The notes: generated by a model from the letters alone, not told the origin. A DNA stretch of 64,000 bases from Mytilus californianus (GCF_021869535.1 NW_026262712.1:114201640-114265639); one strand, 5' to 3'; positions 11,109 through 24,949 are shown, numbered from the stretch's first letter. Numbers and translations are program-made.

Positions 11109-12545
11109 TATTAACAACAGATGGTCCAGATAGCCTGACTGTGAACAGGCACAAAATGTTGTTGGGTGAAACCATTTTTTTTTATTAGCTTAAAACTAAT
11201 CCCCTTTGCCTACTTGTATCAAAACAGTCCGTCGTTAAAGTAAAACGCACAATATATATAAAAAAAGCTGCACAGTCCACCTTGTACCTAACCATCAGGT
11301 GACAACTGACTTGAACAAGAAAATAAAAGACAGAAGTCTGCACCATAATCATAATGACATACTACAAAGGTAAATGTGTAGACCGAATGTCTTTTTGTCA
11401 GAAATATGAAATAATTGTTTAATTTGGTTGCTTTACATGCAGTGGCAAATAGATTATATTGCATGCATGTTTAGGAAGAGAACAGATTGACAATAAATAT
11501 AAGAGGTAGTCCTGTATAAGAGGCCGTCCAGGATGAAGGTTTGGGAAATTTGGACTGCCATTGGAAAATAAGGGTACAGTATATTGGATAGGGACAGAAA
11601 ATTTGACTTGCAATAGCCACCTATTGACCCTCAAAGAGATGTTGCAAGGGTTCCTTATGTGCAGAGAGTGTGGCACTCTCTTTATGTAATAAATATTATG
11701 ACTAACTGAACCAGTCTTAACTACACATATTAGTGTATAGCATAAGACAGTCCTTAAAGTTGCCAACAGCGTAGTTTAGAAATTGAATTGTATGTTTTAC
11801 AAACTGATAAAGTATAAAAAGTGAGTACAATTCAAATATGGCTAGGCTTTCTGCCAGATAATTTCAAACAAAGAAAACCATCAGAATTAAAACATATCAA
11901 AAAGGATCAATGCAAAGAGGATTTTCTCAATAAAATGCATCCTTGTTACGGTGAAACTTGACACATATTTATCAATCTAATGTTTTCATTTTGATCATGA
12001 GTTTAAATGTATCAATACATATATGTAGCAATGTAAACACTAAACAGCTGATTTTTATTGGCACTGTGCCAGGATACTATATGGAACAAAGAAAAGACAT
12101 TATGATAAATATTGAAGTAGTAGTTTATAAAATCAATACAGAGAACCTAAATTGGCTAACTAAAGACCAAAAATATTTACATTTTGAGATTAAAATTAAC
12201 TTGCACTTATTTTGGTCTAGGAAAAGTTTGTCTTAGTCTGTCAAGAGACATTGTGTTTGAATTGGTTTATCTATAGCTCTATGATGTTAATATGATTGGT
12301 CATTTTTATGTCATTTTGTATTTTATAGAACGCTTGCTTGAAATTTACTTCAGGCAGGTGTGTGGCAGGTTGTACGTTATAGATATCTGTAAAAAATACT
12401 TTAAAAAAAAATGTGTTTGTTGAATTTTAAGAATTGAAATATTTAATGTGAATTTATTGTGGTATGCTGACTATTTGATGAACTCTGGCCTGCTCTTTCC
12501 TGTATCTGCCAATGTATCAACTAAAAACTCAATTGTTAACTTACA
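11109..12545. other. AT-rich intergenic stretch
   Basis: No recognised gene. The longest open frames (about 115 aa on the minus strand at 11766-11419 and 92 aa on the plus strand at 11958-12236) have no recognisable motif or splice context. Confidence 0.35.
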
Positions 12546-15500
12546 GCATTGTTATAGCCATTGTTAGTGCATTGTTATAGCCAAAAGTCTTGTATTGGTT
12601 TGATTGTTAGTGCATTGTTATAGCCAAAAGTCTTGTATTGGTTTGATTGTTAGTCTGCATTGTTATAGCCAAAAGTCTTGTATTGGTTTGATTGTTAGTG
12701 CATTTTTATAGCCAAAAGTCTTGAATTGGTTTGATTGTTAGTCTGCATTGTTATAGCCAAAAGTCTTGTATTGGTTTGATTGTTAGTCTGCATTGTTATA
12801 GCCAAAAGTCTTGTATTGGTTTGATTGTTAATGCTTTGTTATAGCCAAAAGTCTTGTATTGGTTAGATTGTTAGTGCATTGTTATAGCCAAAAGTCTTGT
12901 ATTGGTTAGATTGTTAGTGCATTGTTCTAGCCAAAAGTCTTGTATTGGTTTGATTGTTAGTCCGCATTGTTATAGCCAAAAGTCTTGTATTGGTTTGATT
13001 GTTAGTGCATTGTTATAGCCAAATGTTTTGTATTGGTTTGATTGTTAGTGCATTGTTATAGCCAAAAGTCTTGTATTGGTTTGATTGTTAGTGCATTGTT
13101 ATAGCCAAAAGTCTTTGTATTGGTTAGATTGTTAGTGCATTGTTCTAGCCAAAAGTCTTGTATTGGTTTGATTGTTAGTCTGCATTGTTATAGCCAAAAG
13201 TCTTGTATTGGTTAGATTGTTAGTGCATTGTTATAGCCAAAAGTCTTGTATTGGTTAGATGGTTAGTGCATTGTTATAGCCAAAAGTCTTGTATTGGTTA
13301 GATTGTTAGTGCATTGTTATAGCCAAAAGTCTTGTATTGGTTTGATTGTTAGTGCATTGTTATAGCCAAAAGTCTTGTAATAGTTTGATTGTTAGTGCAT
13401 TGTTATAGCCAAAAGTCTTGTATTGGTTTGATTGTTAGTGCATTGTTATAGCCAAAAGTCTTTGTATTGGTTAGATTGTTAGTGCATTGTTCTAGCCAAA
13501 AGTCTTGTATTGGTTTGATTGTTAGTCTGCATTGTTATAGCCAAAAGTCTTGTATTGGTTAGATTGTTAGTGCATTGTTATAGCCAAAAGTCTTGTATTG
13601 GTTAGATGGTTAGTGCATTGTTATAGCCAAAAGTCTTGTATTGGTAAGATTGTTAGTGCATTGTTATAGCCAAAAGTCTTGTATTGGTTTGATTGTTAGT
13701 GCATTGTTATAGCCAAAAGTATTGTAATGGTTTGATTGTTAGTGCATTGTTATAGCCAAAAGTCTTGTATTGGTTTGATTGTTAGTGCATTGTTATAGCC
13801 AAAAGTCTTGTATTGGTTTGATTGTTAGTGCATTGTTATAGCCAAAAGTCTTTGTATTGGTTTGATTGTTAGTGCATTGTTATAGCCAAAAGTCTTGTAT
13901 TGGTTTGATTGTTAGTCTGCATTGTTATAGCCTAAAGTCTTGTATTGATTTGATTGTTAGTGCATTGTTATAGCCAAAAGTCTTGTATTGTTTTGATTGT
14001 TAGTGCATTGTTATAGCCAAAAGTCTTGTATTGGTTTGATTGTTAGTGCATTGTTATAGCCAAAAGTCTTGTAATAGTTTGATTGTTAGTGCATTGTTAT
14101 AGCCAAAAGTCATGTATTGGTTTGATTGTTAGTGCATTGTTATAGCCAAAAGTCTTTGTATTGGTTAGATTGTTAGTGCATTGTTCTAGCCAAAAGTCTT
14201 GTATTGGTTTGATTGTTAGTCTGCATTGTTATAGCCAAAAGTCTTGTATTGGTTAGATGTTAGTGCATTGTTATAGCCAAAAGTCTTGCATTGGTTAGAT
14301 GGTTAGTGCATTGTTATAGCCAAAAGTCTTGTATTGGTAAGATTGTTAGTGCATTGTTATAGCCAAAAGTCTTGTATTGGTTTGATTGTTAGTGCATTGT
14401 TATAGCCAAAAGTATTGTAATGGTTTGATTGTTAGTGCATTGTTATAGCCAAAAGTCTTGTATTGGTTTGATTGTTAGTGCATTGTTATAGCCAAAAGTC
14501 TTGTATTGGTTTGATTGTTAGTGCATTGTTATAGCCAAAAGTCTTTGTATTGGTTTGATTGTTAGTGCATTGTTATAGCCAAAAGTCTTGTATTGGTTTG
14601 ATTGTTAGTGCATTGTTATAGCCAAAAGTTTTGTATTGGTTTGATTGTTAGTCTGCATTGTTATAGCCTAAAGTCTTGTATTGATTTGATTGTTAGTGCA
14701 TTGTTATAGCCAAAAGTCTTGTATTGTTTTGATTGTTAGTGCATTGTTACAGCCAAAAGTCTTGTATTGGTTAGATGGTTAGTGCATTGCTATAGCCAAA
14801 AGTCTTTGTATTGGTTTGATTGTAAGTGCATTGTTATAACCAAAAGTCTTGTATTGGTTAGATTGTTAGTGCATTGTTATAGCCAAAAGTCTTGTATTGG
14901 TTAGATTGTTAGTGCATTGTTCTAGCCAAAAGTCTTGTATTGGTTTGATTGTTAGTCCGCATTGTTATAGCCAAAAGTCTTGTATTGGTTTGATTGTTAG
15001 TGCATTGTTATAGCCAAATGTTTTGTATTGGTTTGATTGTTAGTGCATTGTTATAGCCAAAAGTCTTGTATTGGTTTGATTGTTAGTGCATTGTTATAGC
15101 CAAAAGTCTTTGTATTGGTTAGATTGTTAGTGCATTGTTCTAGCCAAAAGTCTTGTATTGGTTTGATTGTTAGTCTGCATTGTTATAGCCAAAAGTCTTG
15201 TATTGGTTAGATTGTTAGTGCATTGTTATAGCCAAAAGTCTTGTATTGGTTAGATGGTTAGTGCATTGTTATAGCCAAAAGTCTTGTATTGGTTTGATTG
15301 TTAGTGCATTGTTATAGCCAAAAGTCTTGTAATAGTTTGATTGTTAGTGCATTGTTATAGCCAAAAGTCTTGTATTGGTTTGATTGTTAGTGCATTGTTA
15401 TAGCCAAAAGTCTTGTAATAGTTTGATTGTTAGTGCATTGTTATAGCCAAAAGTCTTGTATTGGTTTGATTGTTAGTGCATTGTTATAGCCAAAAGTCTT

Positions 15501-18500
15501 TGTATTGGTTAGATTGTTAGTGCATTGTTCTAGCCAAAAGTCTTGTATTGGTTTGATTGTTAGTCTGCATTGTTATAGCCAAAAGTCTTGTATTGGTTAG
15601 ATTGTTAGTGCATTGTTATAGCCAAAAGTCTTGTATTGGTTAGATGGTTAGTGCATTGTTATAGCCAAAAGTCTTGTATTGGTAAGATTGTTAGTGCATT
15701 GTTATAGCCAAAAGTCTTGTATTGGTTTGATTGTTAGTGCATTGTTATAGCCAAAAGTATTGTAATGGTTTGATTGTTAGTGCATTGTTATAGCCAAAAG
15801 TCTTGTATTGGTTTGATTGTTAGTGCATTGTTATAGCCAAAAGTCTTGTATTGGTTTGATTGTTAGTGCATTGTTATAGCCAAAAGTCTTTGTATTGGTT
15901 TGATTGTTAGTGCATTGTTATAGCCAAAAGTCTTGTATTGGTTTGATTGTTAGTGCATTGTTATAGCCAAAAGTTTTGTATTGGTTTGATTGTTAGTCTG
16001 CATTGTTATAGCCTAAAGTCTTGTATTGATTTGATTGTTAGTGCATTGTTATAGCCAAAAGTCTTGTATTGTTTTGATTGTTAGTGCATTGTTATAGCCA
16101 AAAGTCTTGTATTGGTTTGATTGTTAGTGCATTGTTATAGCCAAAAGTCTTTGTATTGGTTAGATTGTTAGTGCATTGTTCTAGCCAAAAGTCTTGTATT
16201 GGTTTGATTGTTAGTCTGCATTGTTATAGCCAAAAGTCTTGTATTGGTTAGATGTTAGTGCATTGTTATAGCCAAAAGTCTTGCATTGGTTAGATGGTTA
16301 GTGCATTGTTATAGCCAAAAGTCTTGTATTGGTAAGATTGTTAGTGCATTGTTATAGCCAAAAGTCTTGTATTGGTTTGATTGTTAGTGCATTGTTATAG
16401 CCAAAAGTATTGTAATGGTTTGATTGTTAGTGCATTGTTATAGCCAAAAGTCTTGTATTGGTTTGATTGTTAGTGCATTGTTATAGCCAAAAGTCTTGTA
16501 TTGGTTTGATTGTTAGTGCATTGTTATAGCCAAAAGTCTTTGTATTGGTTTGATTGTTAGTGCATTGTTATAGCCAAAAGTCTTGTATTGGTTTGATTGT
16601 TAGTGCATTGTTATAGCCAAAAGTTTTGTATTGGTTTGATTGTTAGTCTGCATTGTTATAGCCTAAAGTCTTGTATTGATTTGATTGTTAGTGCATTGTT
16701 ATAGCCAAAAGTCTTGTATTGTTTTGATTGTTAGTGCATTGTTACAGCCAAAAGTCTTGTATTGGTTAGATGGTTAGTGCATTGCTATAGCCAAAAGTCT
16801 TTGTATTGGTTTGATTGTAAGTGCATTGTTATAACCAAAAGTCTTGTATTGGTTAGATTGTTAGTGCATTGTTATAGCCAAAAGTCTTGTATTGGTTAGA
16901 TTGTTAGTGCATTGTTCTAGCCAAAAGTCTTGTATTGGTTTGATTGTTAGTCCGCATTGTTATAGCCAAAAGTCTTGTATTGGTTTGATTGTTAGTGCAT
17001 TGTTATAGCCAAATGTTTTGTATTGGTTTGATTGTTAGTGCATTGTTATAGCCAAAAGTCTTGTATTGGTTTGATTGTTAGTGCATTGTTATAGCCAAAA
17101 GTCTTTGTATTGGTTAGATTGTTAGTGCATTGTTCTAGCCAAAAGTCTTGTATTGGTTTGATTGTTAGTCTGCATTGTTATAGCCAAAAGTCTTGTATTG
17201 GTTAGATTGTTAGTGCATTGTTATAGCCAAAAGTCTTGTATTGGTTAGATGGTTAGTGCATTGTTATAGCCAAAAGTCTTGTATTGGTTAGATTGTTAGT
17301 GCATTGTTATAGCCAAAAGTCTTGTATTGGTTTGATTGTTAGTGCATTGTTATAGCCAAAAGTCTTGTAATAGTTTGATTGTTAGTGCATTGTTATAGCC
17401 AAAAGTCTTGTATTGGTTTGATTGTTAGTGCATTGTTATAGCCAAAAGTCTTTGTATTGGTTAGATTGTTAGTGCATTGTTCTAGCCAAAAGTCTTGTAT
17501 TGGTTTGATTGTTAGTCTGCATTGTTATAGCCAAAAGTCTTGTATTGGTTAGATTGTTAGTGCATTGTTATAGCCAAAAGTCTTGTATTGGTTAGATGGT
17601 TAGTGCATTGTTATAGCCAAAAGTCTTGTATTGGTAAGATTGTTAGTGCATTGTTATAGCCAAAAGTCTTGTATTGGTTTGATTGTTAGTGCATTGTTAT
17701 AGCCAAAAGTATTGTAATGGTTTGATTGTTAGTGCATTGTTATAGCCAAAAGTCTTGTATTGGTTTGATTGTTAGTGCATTGTTATAGCCAAAAGTCTTG
17801 TATTGGTTTGATTGTTAGTGCATTGTTATAGCCAAAAGTTTTGTATTGGTTAGATGGTTAGTGCATTGTTATAGCCAAAAGTCTTTGTATTGGTTTGATT
17901 GTTAGTGCATTGTTATAGCCAAAAGTCTTGTATTGGTTTGATTGTTAGTGCATTGTTATAGCCAAAAGTTTTGTATTGGTTTGATTGTTAGTCTGCATTG
18001 TTATAGCCTAAAGTCTTGTATTGATTTGATTGTTAGTGCATTGTTATAGCCAAAAGTCTTGTATTGTTTTGATTGTTAGTGCATTGTTACAGCCAAAAGT
18101 CTTGTATTGGTTAGTTGGTTAGTGCATTGCTTTAGCCAAAAGTCTTTGTATTGGTTTGATTGTAAGTGCATTGTTATAACCAAAAGTCTTGTATTGGTTA
18201 GATTGTTAGTGCATTGTTATAGCCAAAAGTCTTGTATTGGTTAGATTGTTAGTCTGCATTGTTATAGCCAAAAGTTTTGTATTGGTTTGATTGTTAGTGC
18301 TTTGTTATAGCCAAAAGTCTTGTATTGGTTTGATTGTTAGTGCATTGTTATAGCCAAAAGTCTTGTATTGGTTAGATTGTTAGTGCATTGTTACAGCCAA
18401 AAGTCTTGTATTGGTTAGTTGGTTAGTGCATTGTTATAGCCAAAAGTCTTTGTATTGGTTTGATTGTTAGTGCATTGTTATAGCCGAAAGTCTTGTATTG

Positions 18501-18680
18501 GTTTGATTGTTAGTGCATTGTTATAGCCAAAAGTCTTGTATTGGTTAGATTGTTAGTGCATTGTTATAGCCAAAAGTCTTGTATTGGTTAGATTGTTAGT
18601 CTGCATTGTTATAGCCAAAAGTCTTGTATTGGTTTGTTTGTTAGTGCATTGTTATAGCCAAAAGTCTTGTATTGGTTTGA
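12546..18680. repeat. 6.1-kb satellite-like array of a 43-bp monomer with higher-order structure
   Basis: About 140 tandem copies of a 43-bp unit containing gcattgttatagccaaaag and tcttgtattggtttgatt. Monomers differ by diagnostic variants: 'gttctagcc', 'gtctgcattg' (+2 nt), 'gtctttgta' (+1 nt), 'cctaaag', 'agtattgtaatgg', 'tagatggtt'. The same variants recur at a fixed distance: aaatgttttg at 13021, 15016 and 17011; the 'gttagatgt' variant at 14251 and 16246; the 'attgct' variant at 14790 and 16785. This gives a higher-order unit of 1995 bp (about 46 monomers). A further recurrence at +1345 (16785 to 18130) shows nested deletion or duplication. Stop codons are frequent; it is non-coding. Confidence 0.97.
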
Positions 18681-20087
18681 GGAATGGTACTAAGGCCAAA
18701 TCATATAGAAGGATAACATGATACATCTTTTAAGGAAACTTTACATTGGCAAAGGGATGATTGTTGTTATGTATTTATATGAATATATTCAACTGTACCC
18801 TCAAGATGCTTTTGTCTCAGTTTGAGGAACATAATCGCATTATATTAACAAAATCAAAATATTTTTGACATTTTTGGTTAAATTTGCAAATTTCAAGCGT
18901 TTTTTCACTTACACTGACATTTCTCTGTTTTGCGGATTTAAACAATATTTGAAAATAACATAAAATCATTGATTTTTATAAAAAAAAAAATAAATGTGTT
19001 AGAATATATCCTCTTATCTTGTATAATTTATTTAATCCCTTTATGAATAGATATTTGTAGATCATTTTATATAAATCATTTAAATGAAGCTATTCATACA
19101 AAGCAAATACAATAAAGAAATTTAAAAAGAAGAAAGTATTATATTTAAACAATAAGGGACAATATAAGTAATACTCGATCAGTAAGTACCAATGAACATA
19201 AAATTTGGAAGTTCTTGAATTAGTCACCAACAAAACTAATAAGATTTAAATTGTGTCTTCTCACAATTCCTCAGGTCAAAAGTTCATGCCATCATTGTCC
19301 AGTTACAATTTAAAAGGTCTATTTTAAAATAATAACTTAATTAAGGGGATATCTTTGTTAAGGTAAAACTCTAATTATTTTCACCTGTCTTTGGGATGTG
19401 TATTGGCCCTATGCCAATCTAATCCAATACACACATGGCAAAGATCTTTTGTGATACAATTGACACAAAGAGAACCCACCAGCTGACACTCAGGGTATAA
19501 GGTATATATAAACTCTGTGTTTCTTTGTGATGCTTACCAAACAGAATCATACCAAGATACTATCTGAAATACTTTATTTTATTTTAATGATGTTAAATGG
19601 ACTTCAGCTAAAACGATGAACTTGTTTGATATGAAAAACTACAGTTAATTAACAGGTATATGGATTAATATCATTTACTTTCTTTGTGATGCTCATATAA
19701 TCAAATTTGTAGCATTGATGTTATTACTAATAAGTGTGGCGAATCGATATATGTACAGCCAGTGTAATATCATGTATATTTGATACACAGAACTGTCATA
19801 TATTTGATGACTTTTGACCTGTCATTTTTAATTGTTTATAAAATGTTTAGTTCTTTAGAAGAGTCTGAGATTGACATTTTAAAAGATATACTATACATTA
19901 AACCTTGAAGTAGATATTGACCATTTGGAGAGTAAGAATAACTTGTGAATGCTTACAGTAACTGAGCGTTCTATTTTGATACAGTATTGTGTTACCTGTC
20001 TTTTGACATGTACAAATGTAATTCAGATGTTTTAGAGTCACACTGAATTTTATAATGCATTCTTTTATTTACTTTTCAAGTTGTCTA
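18681..20087. other. AT-rich intergenic stretch
   Basis: No gene recognised. Near 19390-19500 there is a mildly less AT-rich segment (gggatgtgtattggccctat, aacccaccagctgacactc) without a recognisable origin. Confidence 0.35.
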
Positions 20088-20312
20088 AGTAGTTCTACTG
20101 CTGCACCATTAGCCTGCCAATGCTGAGATTGTGAATTTGAACCCTGTACGTGGCAAGTGTGTTCAACTCCAATCTTAATTGGCTAGGATTGTCAGTTTTC
20201 CCTGCTGAAGGTGTGGTTCCCTCCAGCTTCCTCCACCGATAAAAACTGGCTGCCACAAAATTGGAAATAGTGTTGAACAGGGTGTTACCCCCCACAATCA
20301 AAATCAAATATA
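20088..20312 (+). mobile_element. tRNA-derived SINE, diverged copy
   Basis: Shares the B-box-like region (gattgtgaatttgaaccctg), the body gttcaactccaatcttaatt and the 3' part cttcctccaccgataaaaac with the better copies at 27841-28076 and 45702-45947. Its 5' tRNA-like part is worn. Confidence 0.75.
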
Positions 20313-20363
20313 TTTATATTTAGTTATTGTACCGATGAAGGGGGAATGTATGAAAAGGGGGAT

Positions 20364-20852
20364 GAGAACATATAAACTTATTTGTCCAGTCAGGAAAGGC
20401 ATGTTCCTTTGTGAGTCCATTGCTTGAGAACATATAAACTTATTGTCCAGTCAGGAAAGGCATGTTCCTTTGTGAGTCCATTGCTTCAGAACATATAAAC
20501 TTATTGTCCAGTCAGGAAAGGCATGTTCCTTTGTGAGTCCATTGCTTGAGAACATATAAACTTATTGTCCAGTCAGGAAATGCATGTTCCTTTGTGAGTC
20601 CATTGCTTGAGAACATATAAACTTATTGTCCAGTCAGGAAAGGCATGTTCCTTTGTGAGTCCATTGCTTGAGAACATATAAACTTATTGTCCAGTCAGGA
20701 AAGGCATGTTCCTTTGTGAGTCCATTGCTTGAGAACATATAAACTTATTGTCCAGTCAGGAAAGGCATGTTCCTTTGTGAGTCCATTGCTTGAGAACATA
20801 TAAACTTATTGTCCAGTCAGGAAACGCATGTTCCTTTGTGAGTCCATTGCTT
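20364..20852. repeat. 61-bp minisatellite, 8 copies
   Basis: Copies start at 20364, 20426, 20487, 20548, 20609, 20670, 20731 and 20792. Each contains gaacatataaacttattgtc and tgttcctttgtgagtccat. They are nearly identical, with single-base variants (aaggcatg, aatgcatg, aacgcatg). Confidence 0.95.
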
Positions 20853-22193
20853 GGGTCGAAGATTCCACCACAGTTTTAGACTCTGGGCAGTTTAGAGCAT
20901 AAATACTGCATCATAAAACAATCTTCTTGTAATATTACTTCCTGCAAACAAAGTTTTGAAAAAAGTACTAGTGGGGTTATGCAGTAATAGATTAGAATAG
21001 AAATCTGCATTAACATATCTATCATTAATGTAAAAATGTATTCAATAGGTTAAATAATATTTGGGGCTATAACAAGTTGAAGCAAGTTATTTGTTTAGCT
21101 CAGCATGTGCAGGTAGTTCTAGTTAATCTTAGATTGACATTTTAATTTATTTAAAAATGGTACAAATACTCACATATAATTCCAATTTCAAGAAGCATGC
21201 AAAATCTTTTGCTAATTATGGCACTAGTTTTTAAATTTAAGTCAAACTTTCAGAATGTGATTATTTTGGCGTACTTTAATGAATTAACCATCATCAGGAA
21301 TGCCCAGAGTAAAAATAGGTGTAAGATGAAGATAGTCAAATACTTTGTAAAAAAACCTTAAAAAAATTACATTTATATGATATGGAAGAGAAAATTTAGC
21401 AATATTAGAAATCATATAAGTAAATAGTACTTAAAATTATTTGGCATGGTCATGTGATTAGTATGAAGAACTTTTGGTATGCTTATTTAAAAAATGACCT
21501 TGACAAAGCTTTCAGTCTATTTATTACAAATGAATGTATTTAAATTTAATGCAAAATGTATTATGACCTTAATTTTTCATCTAAAGCCTTTGTAAACTGT
21601 TTTGAAAAAATCAAAAATTGTGTCTGGGACTGAGAAATTCCTCTGACCTTGGATACGGATAATCCTTAGAATCATATTCAAGGCCGTCTTCCCTCTGTAC
21701 TAATAACCTTTATGATAGATATTCAACCTTTTGTGTCTTCCATTCAGTACTTATTTTCTTTATGAAAAATATTCATTCTTTTGAGTTTCATTTTGAATAA
21801 ATTTCTTCACCAATTTGATAATGCTATACATTTTTAACTTTTTTGGTTCATAAAATTTGTCCTGGTTTACAAATGACAGGGGTCATTCCAGTATACTTTA
21901 AGTTTGAAAAAAAAGATAAACATGTAAAATACCGTCAATTCACGTCGATAATTTAATTTAGTTGCTAATATTTTGAAATAATGTCCCTGAGGTTTTCTTA
22001 TTATGAATTTCTTCCAACTATTAAACAAGATATGGTTCACTAAAATAAGGTGTCATCTCCATGGTCTATTTTAAGATTTTGCATAGAGGTTTCATAGTGT
22101 AAGATATTTTACTTTTCTGAAACATTTGAAATATCTTGGAAACATCAACTGCCTCTAAGAATAAGGTCACTTACTTACTTTACCGGTACTTTC
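20853..22193. other. AT-rich intergenic stretch
   Basis: I see no gene or structured repeat. Confidence 0.35.
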
Positions 22194-22363
22194 TGCGTTT
22201 GCACAACTTTGTTGCCAATGACTCTGAGCCCTTAACTCCAATTCCACTGCAAACCTCGTCCAATCAAACATATCTTATTGCGTTTGCACAACTTTGTTGC
22301 CAATGACTCTGAGCCCTTAACTCCAATTCCACTGCAAACCTCGTCCAATCAAACATATCTTAT
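22194..22363. repeat. 85-bp direct tandem duplication
   Basis: Two essentially identical copies start at 22194 and 22279 (tgcgtttgcacaactttgtt ... caatcaaacatatcttat). The near-identity means a recent duplication. Confidence 0.9.
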
Positions 22364-23560
22364 TGCGTTAGAATATGAATTATTATGATATGGTCAGTAA
22401 AAAGCAAGAAAATATAATTTAAGGTACTGGAATGGAGAGACAAAAAAATCACATAACATGAAATATTACTAATTTAGAATTTATCAGATATATCAATGGA
22501 AAAGTTTTGTTCTTCATTTTGGCATGTTTGGGGTCTTCTATAATGATCTGAAGGGCTCGCACAGCAAGATCACATTGGCCCCTAGCATTGACTAATGAGA
22601 TGTAGTGGGATTGTCAATGAGACAACTGTATATCCATGAGAGACTAAAGGACATTAGGATGTAAACAAATTAATATTTACCATAGGTATTTACTTATCTG
22701 GTAGATGCTAAAACAAATCTGTCCCACCCTGAACATATGTATTCCAGTTAAAATACTATTTTTAATGAAGAAAGACTTTTCATATAGGATTTGTGATAAA
22801 TGGCTTGTAAATGGTCTTCCGTACATTTGAATCAAAAACACATTTGTATTTATTTTATAAGGAATAAGTGTTCCAGTGGCCTTTTTTTTAACGGATTTAA
22901 GTGGTTAATTATTCTATCTGAACTATTGAAGCAAAAGTAATAGAGTTTCTACATGCTAATTAAGTTTATCATTTAAAGTCTTAAAATAAAACTCCTGAAT
23001 TTAAAATTGTAATTTAAAAGGTAGATTTAAATCTGGCATTTTATAGCCTGTTTTTCATTTAAAATACCATCCATCAAGTATAAGTAATAATAAAGTGTTT
23101 TTTTCAAGTCATCTTTAAATGAACTAGGACATCCTGGTAATGTTTAAGTCATCTATTATAAATCTTGGTATTAAATGAAGTGCTATTCTCAATTAATATT
23201 TTAAAAAGATCATTTAACCCTGCTGCACATTATTGTGTATCATCAGTTGTCTTAAATTTTTTTTGTATTTTGAAAATTTTGTGTTGGTTACAGATCTTTG
23301 AGTTAGATAGTGTCTGTTAAATTTATTGACAACTTATTTAGACCTGGGATGGTTTGAGCTTACTTAGACACAAATGTTAACCTATTGAAGTCTTTTTGGT
23401 TATTGGCATCATTGACATATTCTCAAAATAGACTTTTATTTCATATTAATACATGAGTATAATTGTCAAAAATAACTTTAATCAGATCTTTTAAAATAAA
23501 TTTAAGGAAATGGCACCAATTACTTATTCCAAAATTAGGTTACAGCTTAAAATATAAATT
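22364..23560. other. AT-rich intergenic stretch
   Basis: No gene seen. Around 22595-22665 there is a short fragment (tgggattgtcaatgagacaa) of the 'caatgagacaactctcc' dispersed repeat. Confidence 0.35.
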
Positions 23561-23564
23561 GATA

Positions 23565-23690
23565 GGTGCAGGAGGAAAATAATTATGGCATTGTTAAACT
23601 CCTGTCATAAAATGGAATGTGGAACTCTGTGGGGAATATATTTTCTTTGAGTTGTCATTAGGATAACAAGTACATAAGGATATATTATAC
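23565..23690 (+). repeat. Dispersed repeat, copy A
   Basis: Shares an ordered set of motifs (ggtgcagga, ggcattgtt, cctgtcata, gaatgtggaactc, then ggggaatatattttctttga) with 24697-24829. The family is not recognised. Confidence 0.75.
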
Positions 23691-23696
23691 AAATAT

Positions 23697-23822
23697 AGCC
23701 TTTGTATGAGGTTGATACGAAGTTATATCCACCTGAGAGAAGCATATGGACTGAGGACGAAGTCCGATGTCGATATGCTTCTCTAGGTCGATATAACATT
23801 GTATTGACCTAAACCAAAGGCT
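23697..23822. repeat. 126-bp fold-back element
   Basis: The two halves pair imperfectly: agcctttg with caaaggct at the ends, gttatatc with gatataac, and gagaagcatat with atatgcttctc in the middle. Arms are about 52 nt and roughly 80% complementary. The centre ggactgaggacgaagtcc forms a small hairpin of its own. Confidence 0.7.
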
Positions 23823-24696
23823 ACAATTGTTATATTATTAATCAACAACTATTGCATGAACAATGTAAAATTGGGGATTTCTAGAATGTATTTTTAGTAA
23901 CATACTGTATGCCCTGTGCAATATGCTGTTTTTGACCTACAAAAAGCTAAACACAACAGTATTGGTGTGCAAACTGAGTAAATACAAATGTACATGTGAT
24001 CAAGTTTTAACGAATCACACATCCTTAAAAATATTTGATTAATAATATACCTCAATACATTGTTTTCAGTACATAATATTAATAGTAATTTTCACCAGGT
24101 TGCACCACAATTTTTTAAAAATTTTGAAGATATCATCTTTTTTCTTTGTTTAGATTAGGACAAAGGTTACAGTATATATTGATTATTTAATTAATCAACT
24201 TTTTAAGTATACATCCAATAATTTCACATACATTATTGATAAAGACCTGTTGTCTTCTGAAGTTTTTGTCCAGTCAGAACAGTTATTTAAAAGTGTGGAA
24301 GTAAACAGCTGTTTAAGGTGTCTTTATCTACCTGTCCAGACAGGTAGAGTAATCCACCCTTGTCACAGGCAATACACATCCCTGGTTTGAAATGACTGCA
24401 GCAAGGTGACTTGACATGATATAGTACATGTTTCAAACTAAATCAATTAAATTGATCAATTTAAGTATTGATCTCGATCAAAAGGTGAAATTTTGTGCAT
24501 TCATTGGAAGGTATATTGGGGACAAAGAACACATACCTGATTTTTACCTGAGATTTTACCTGTGTAAAGGTATGACATTGTAGTATGTTTTTATTTTCCT
24601 TTGCATATGATCCTAATTAAATTGTAAGGTGTTTAGGTACTTTTCTATTAAAATGAAGGATTTTCTGGATCTATGTGTGATGAAAAAAATATATAA

Positions 24697-24829
24697 AGGT
24701 GCAGGATGAAAATAATGATGGCATTGTTGAACACCTGTCATAGAATAGAATGTGGAACTCGGTGGGGAATATATTTTCTTTGAGTTGTCATAAGGGTAAG
24801 GTTATCTGTATTTACATAAGGATATATAC
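24697..24829 (+). repeat. Dispersed repeat, copy B
   Basis: Same family and orientation as 23565-23690, about 1.13 kb further on, with an insertion of about 10 nt near its right end. Confidence 0.75.
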
Positions 24830-24949
24830 TTCAAAACATTGATTTCTAGTTATTTTCATTAGATTAACATAAATGGGATAAAAATGTGGCTGCAAGAAAT
24901 AGTTGATTAATGTAAACCACCTGATTAAATAGTTTATTGGACATTGTTC

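Noticed and set aside
11419..11766. 115-aa minus-strand ORF
   Set aside because: No motif, no splice context and no repeat of known coding type; the length is within chance for this window.
12546..18680. CRISPR-like appearance of regularly spaced repeats
   Set aside because: There are no unique spacers; the whole 43-bp unit repeats and the host is a eukaryote.
23745..23785. Hammerhead ribozyme
   Set aside because: CTGAGGA is present, but a stem II followed by GAAA and a proper cleavage site could not be placed on either strand.
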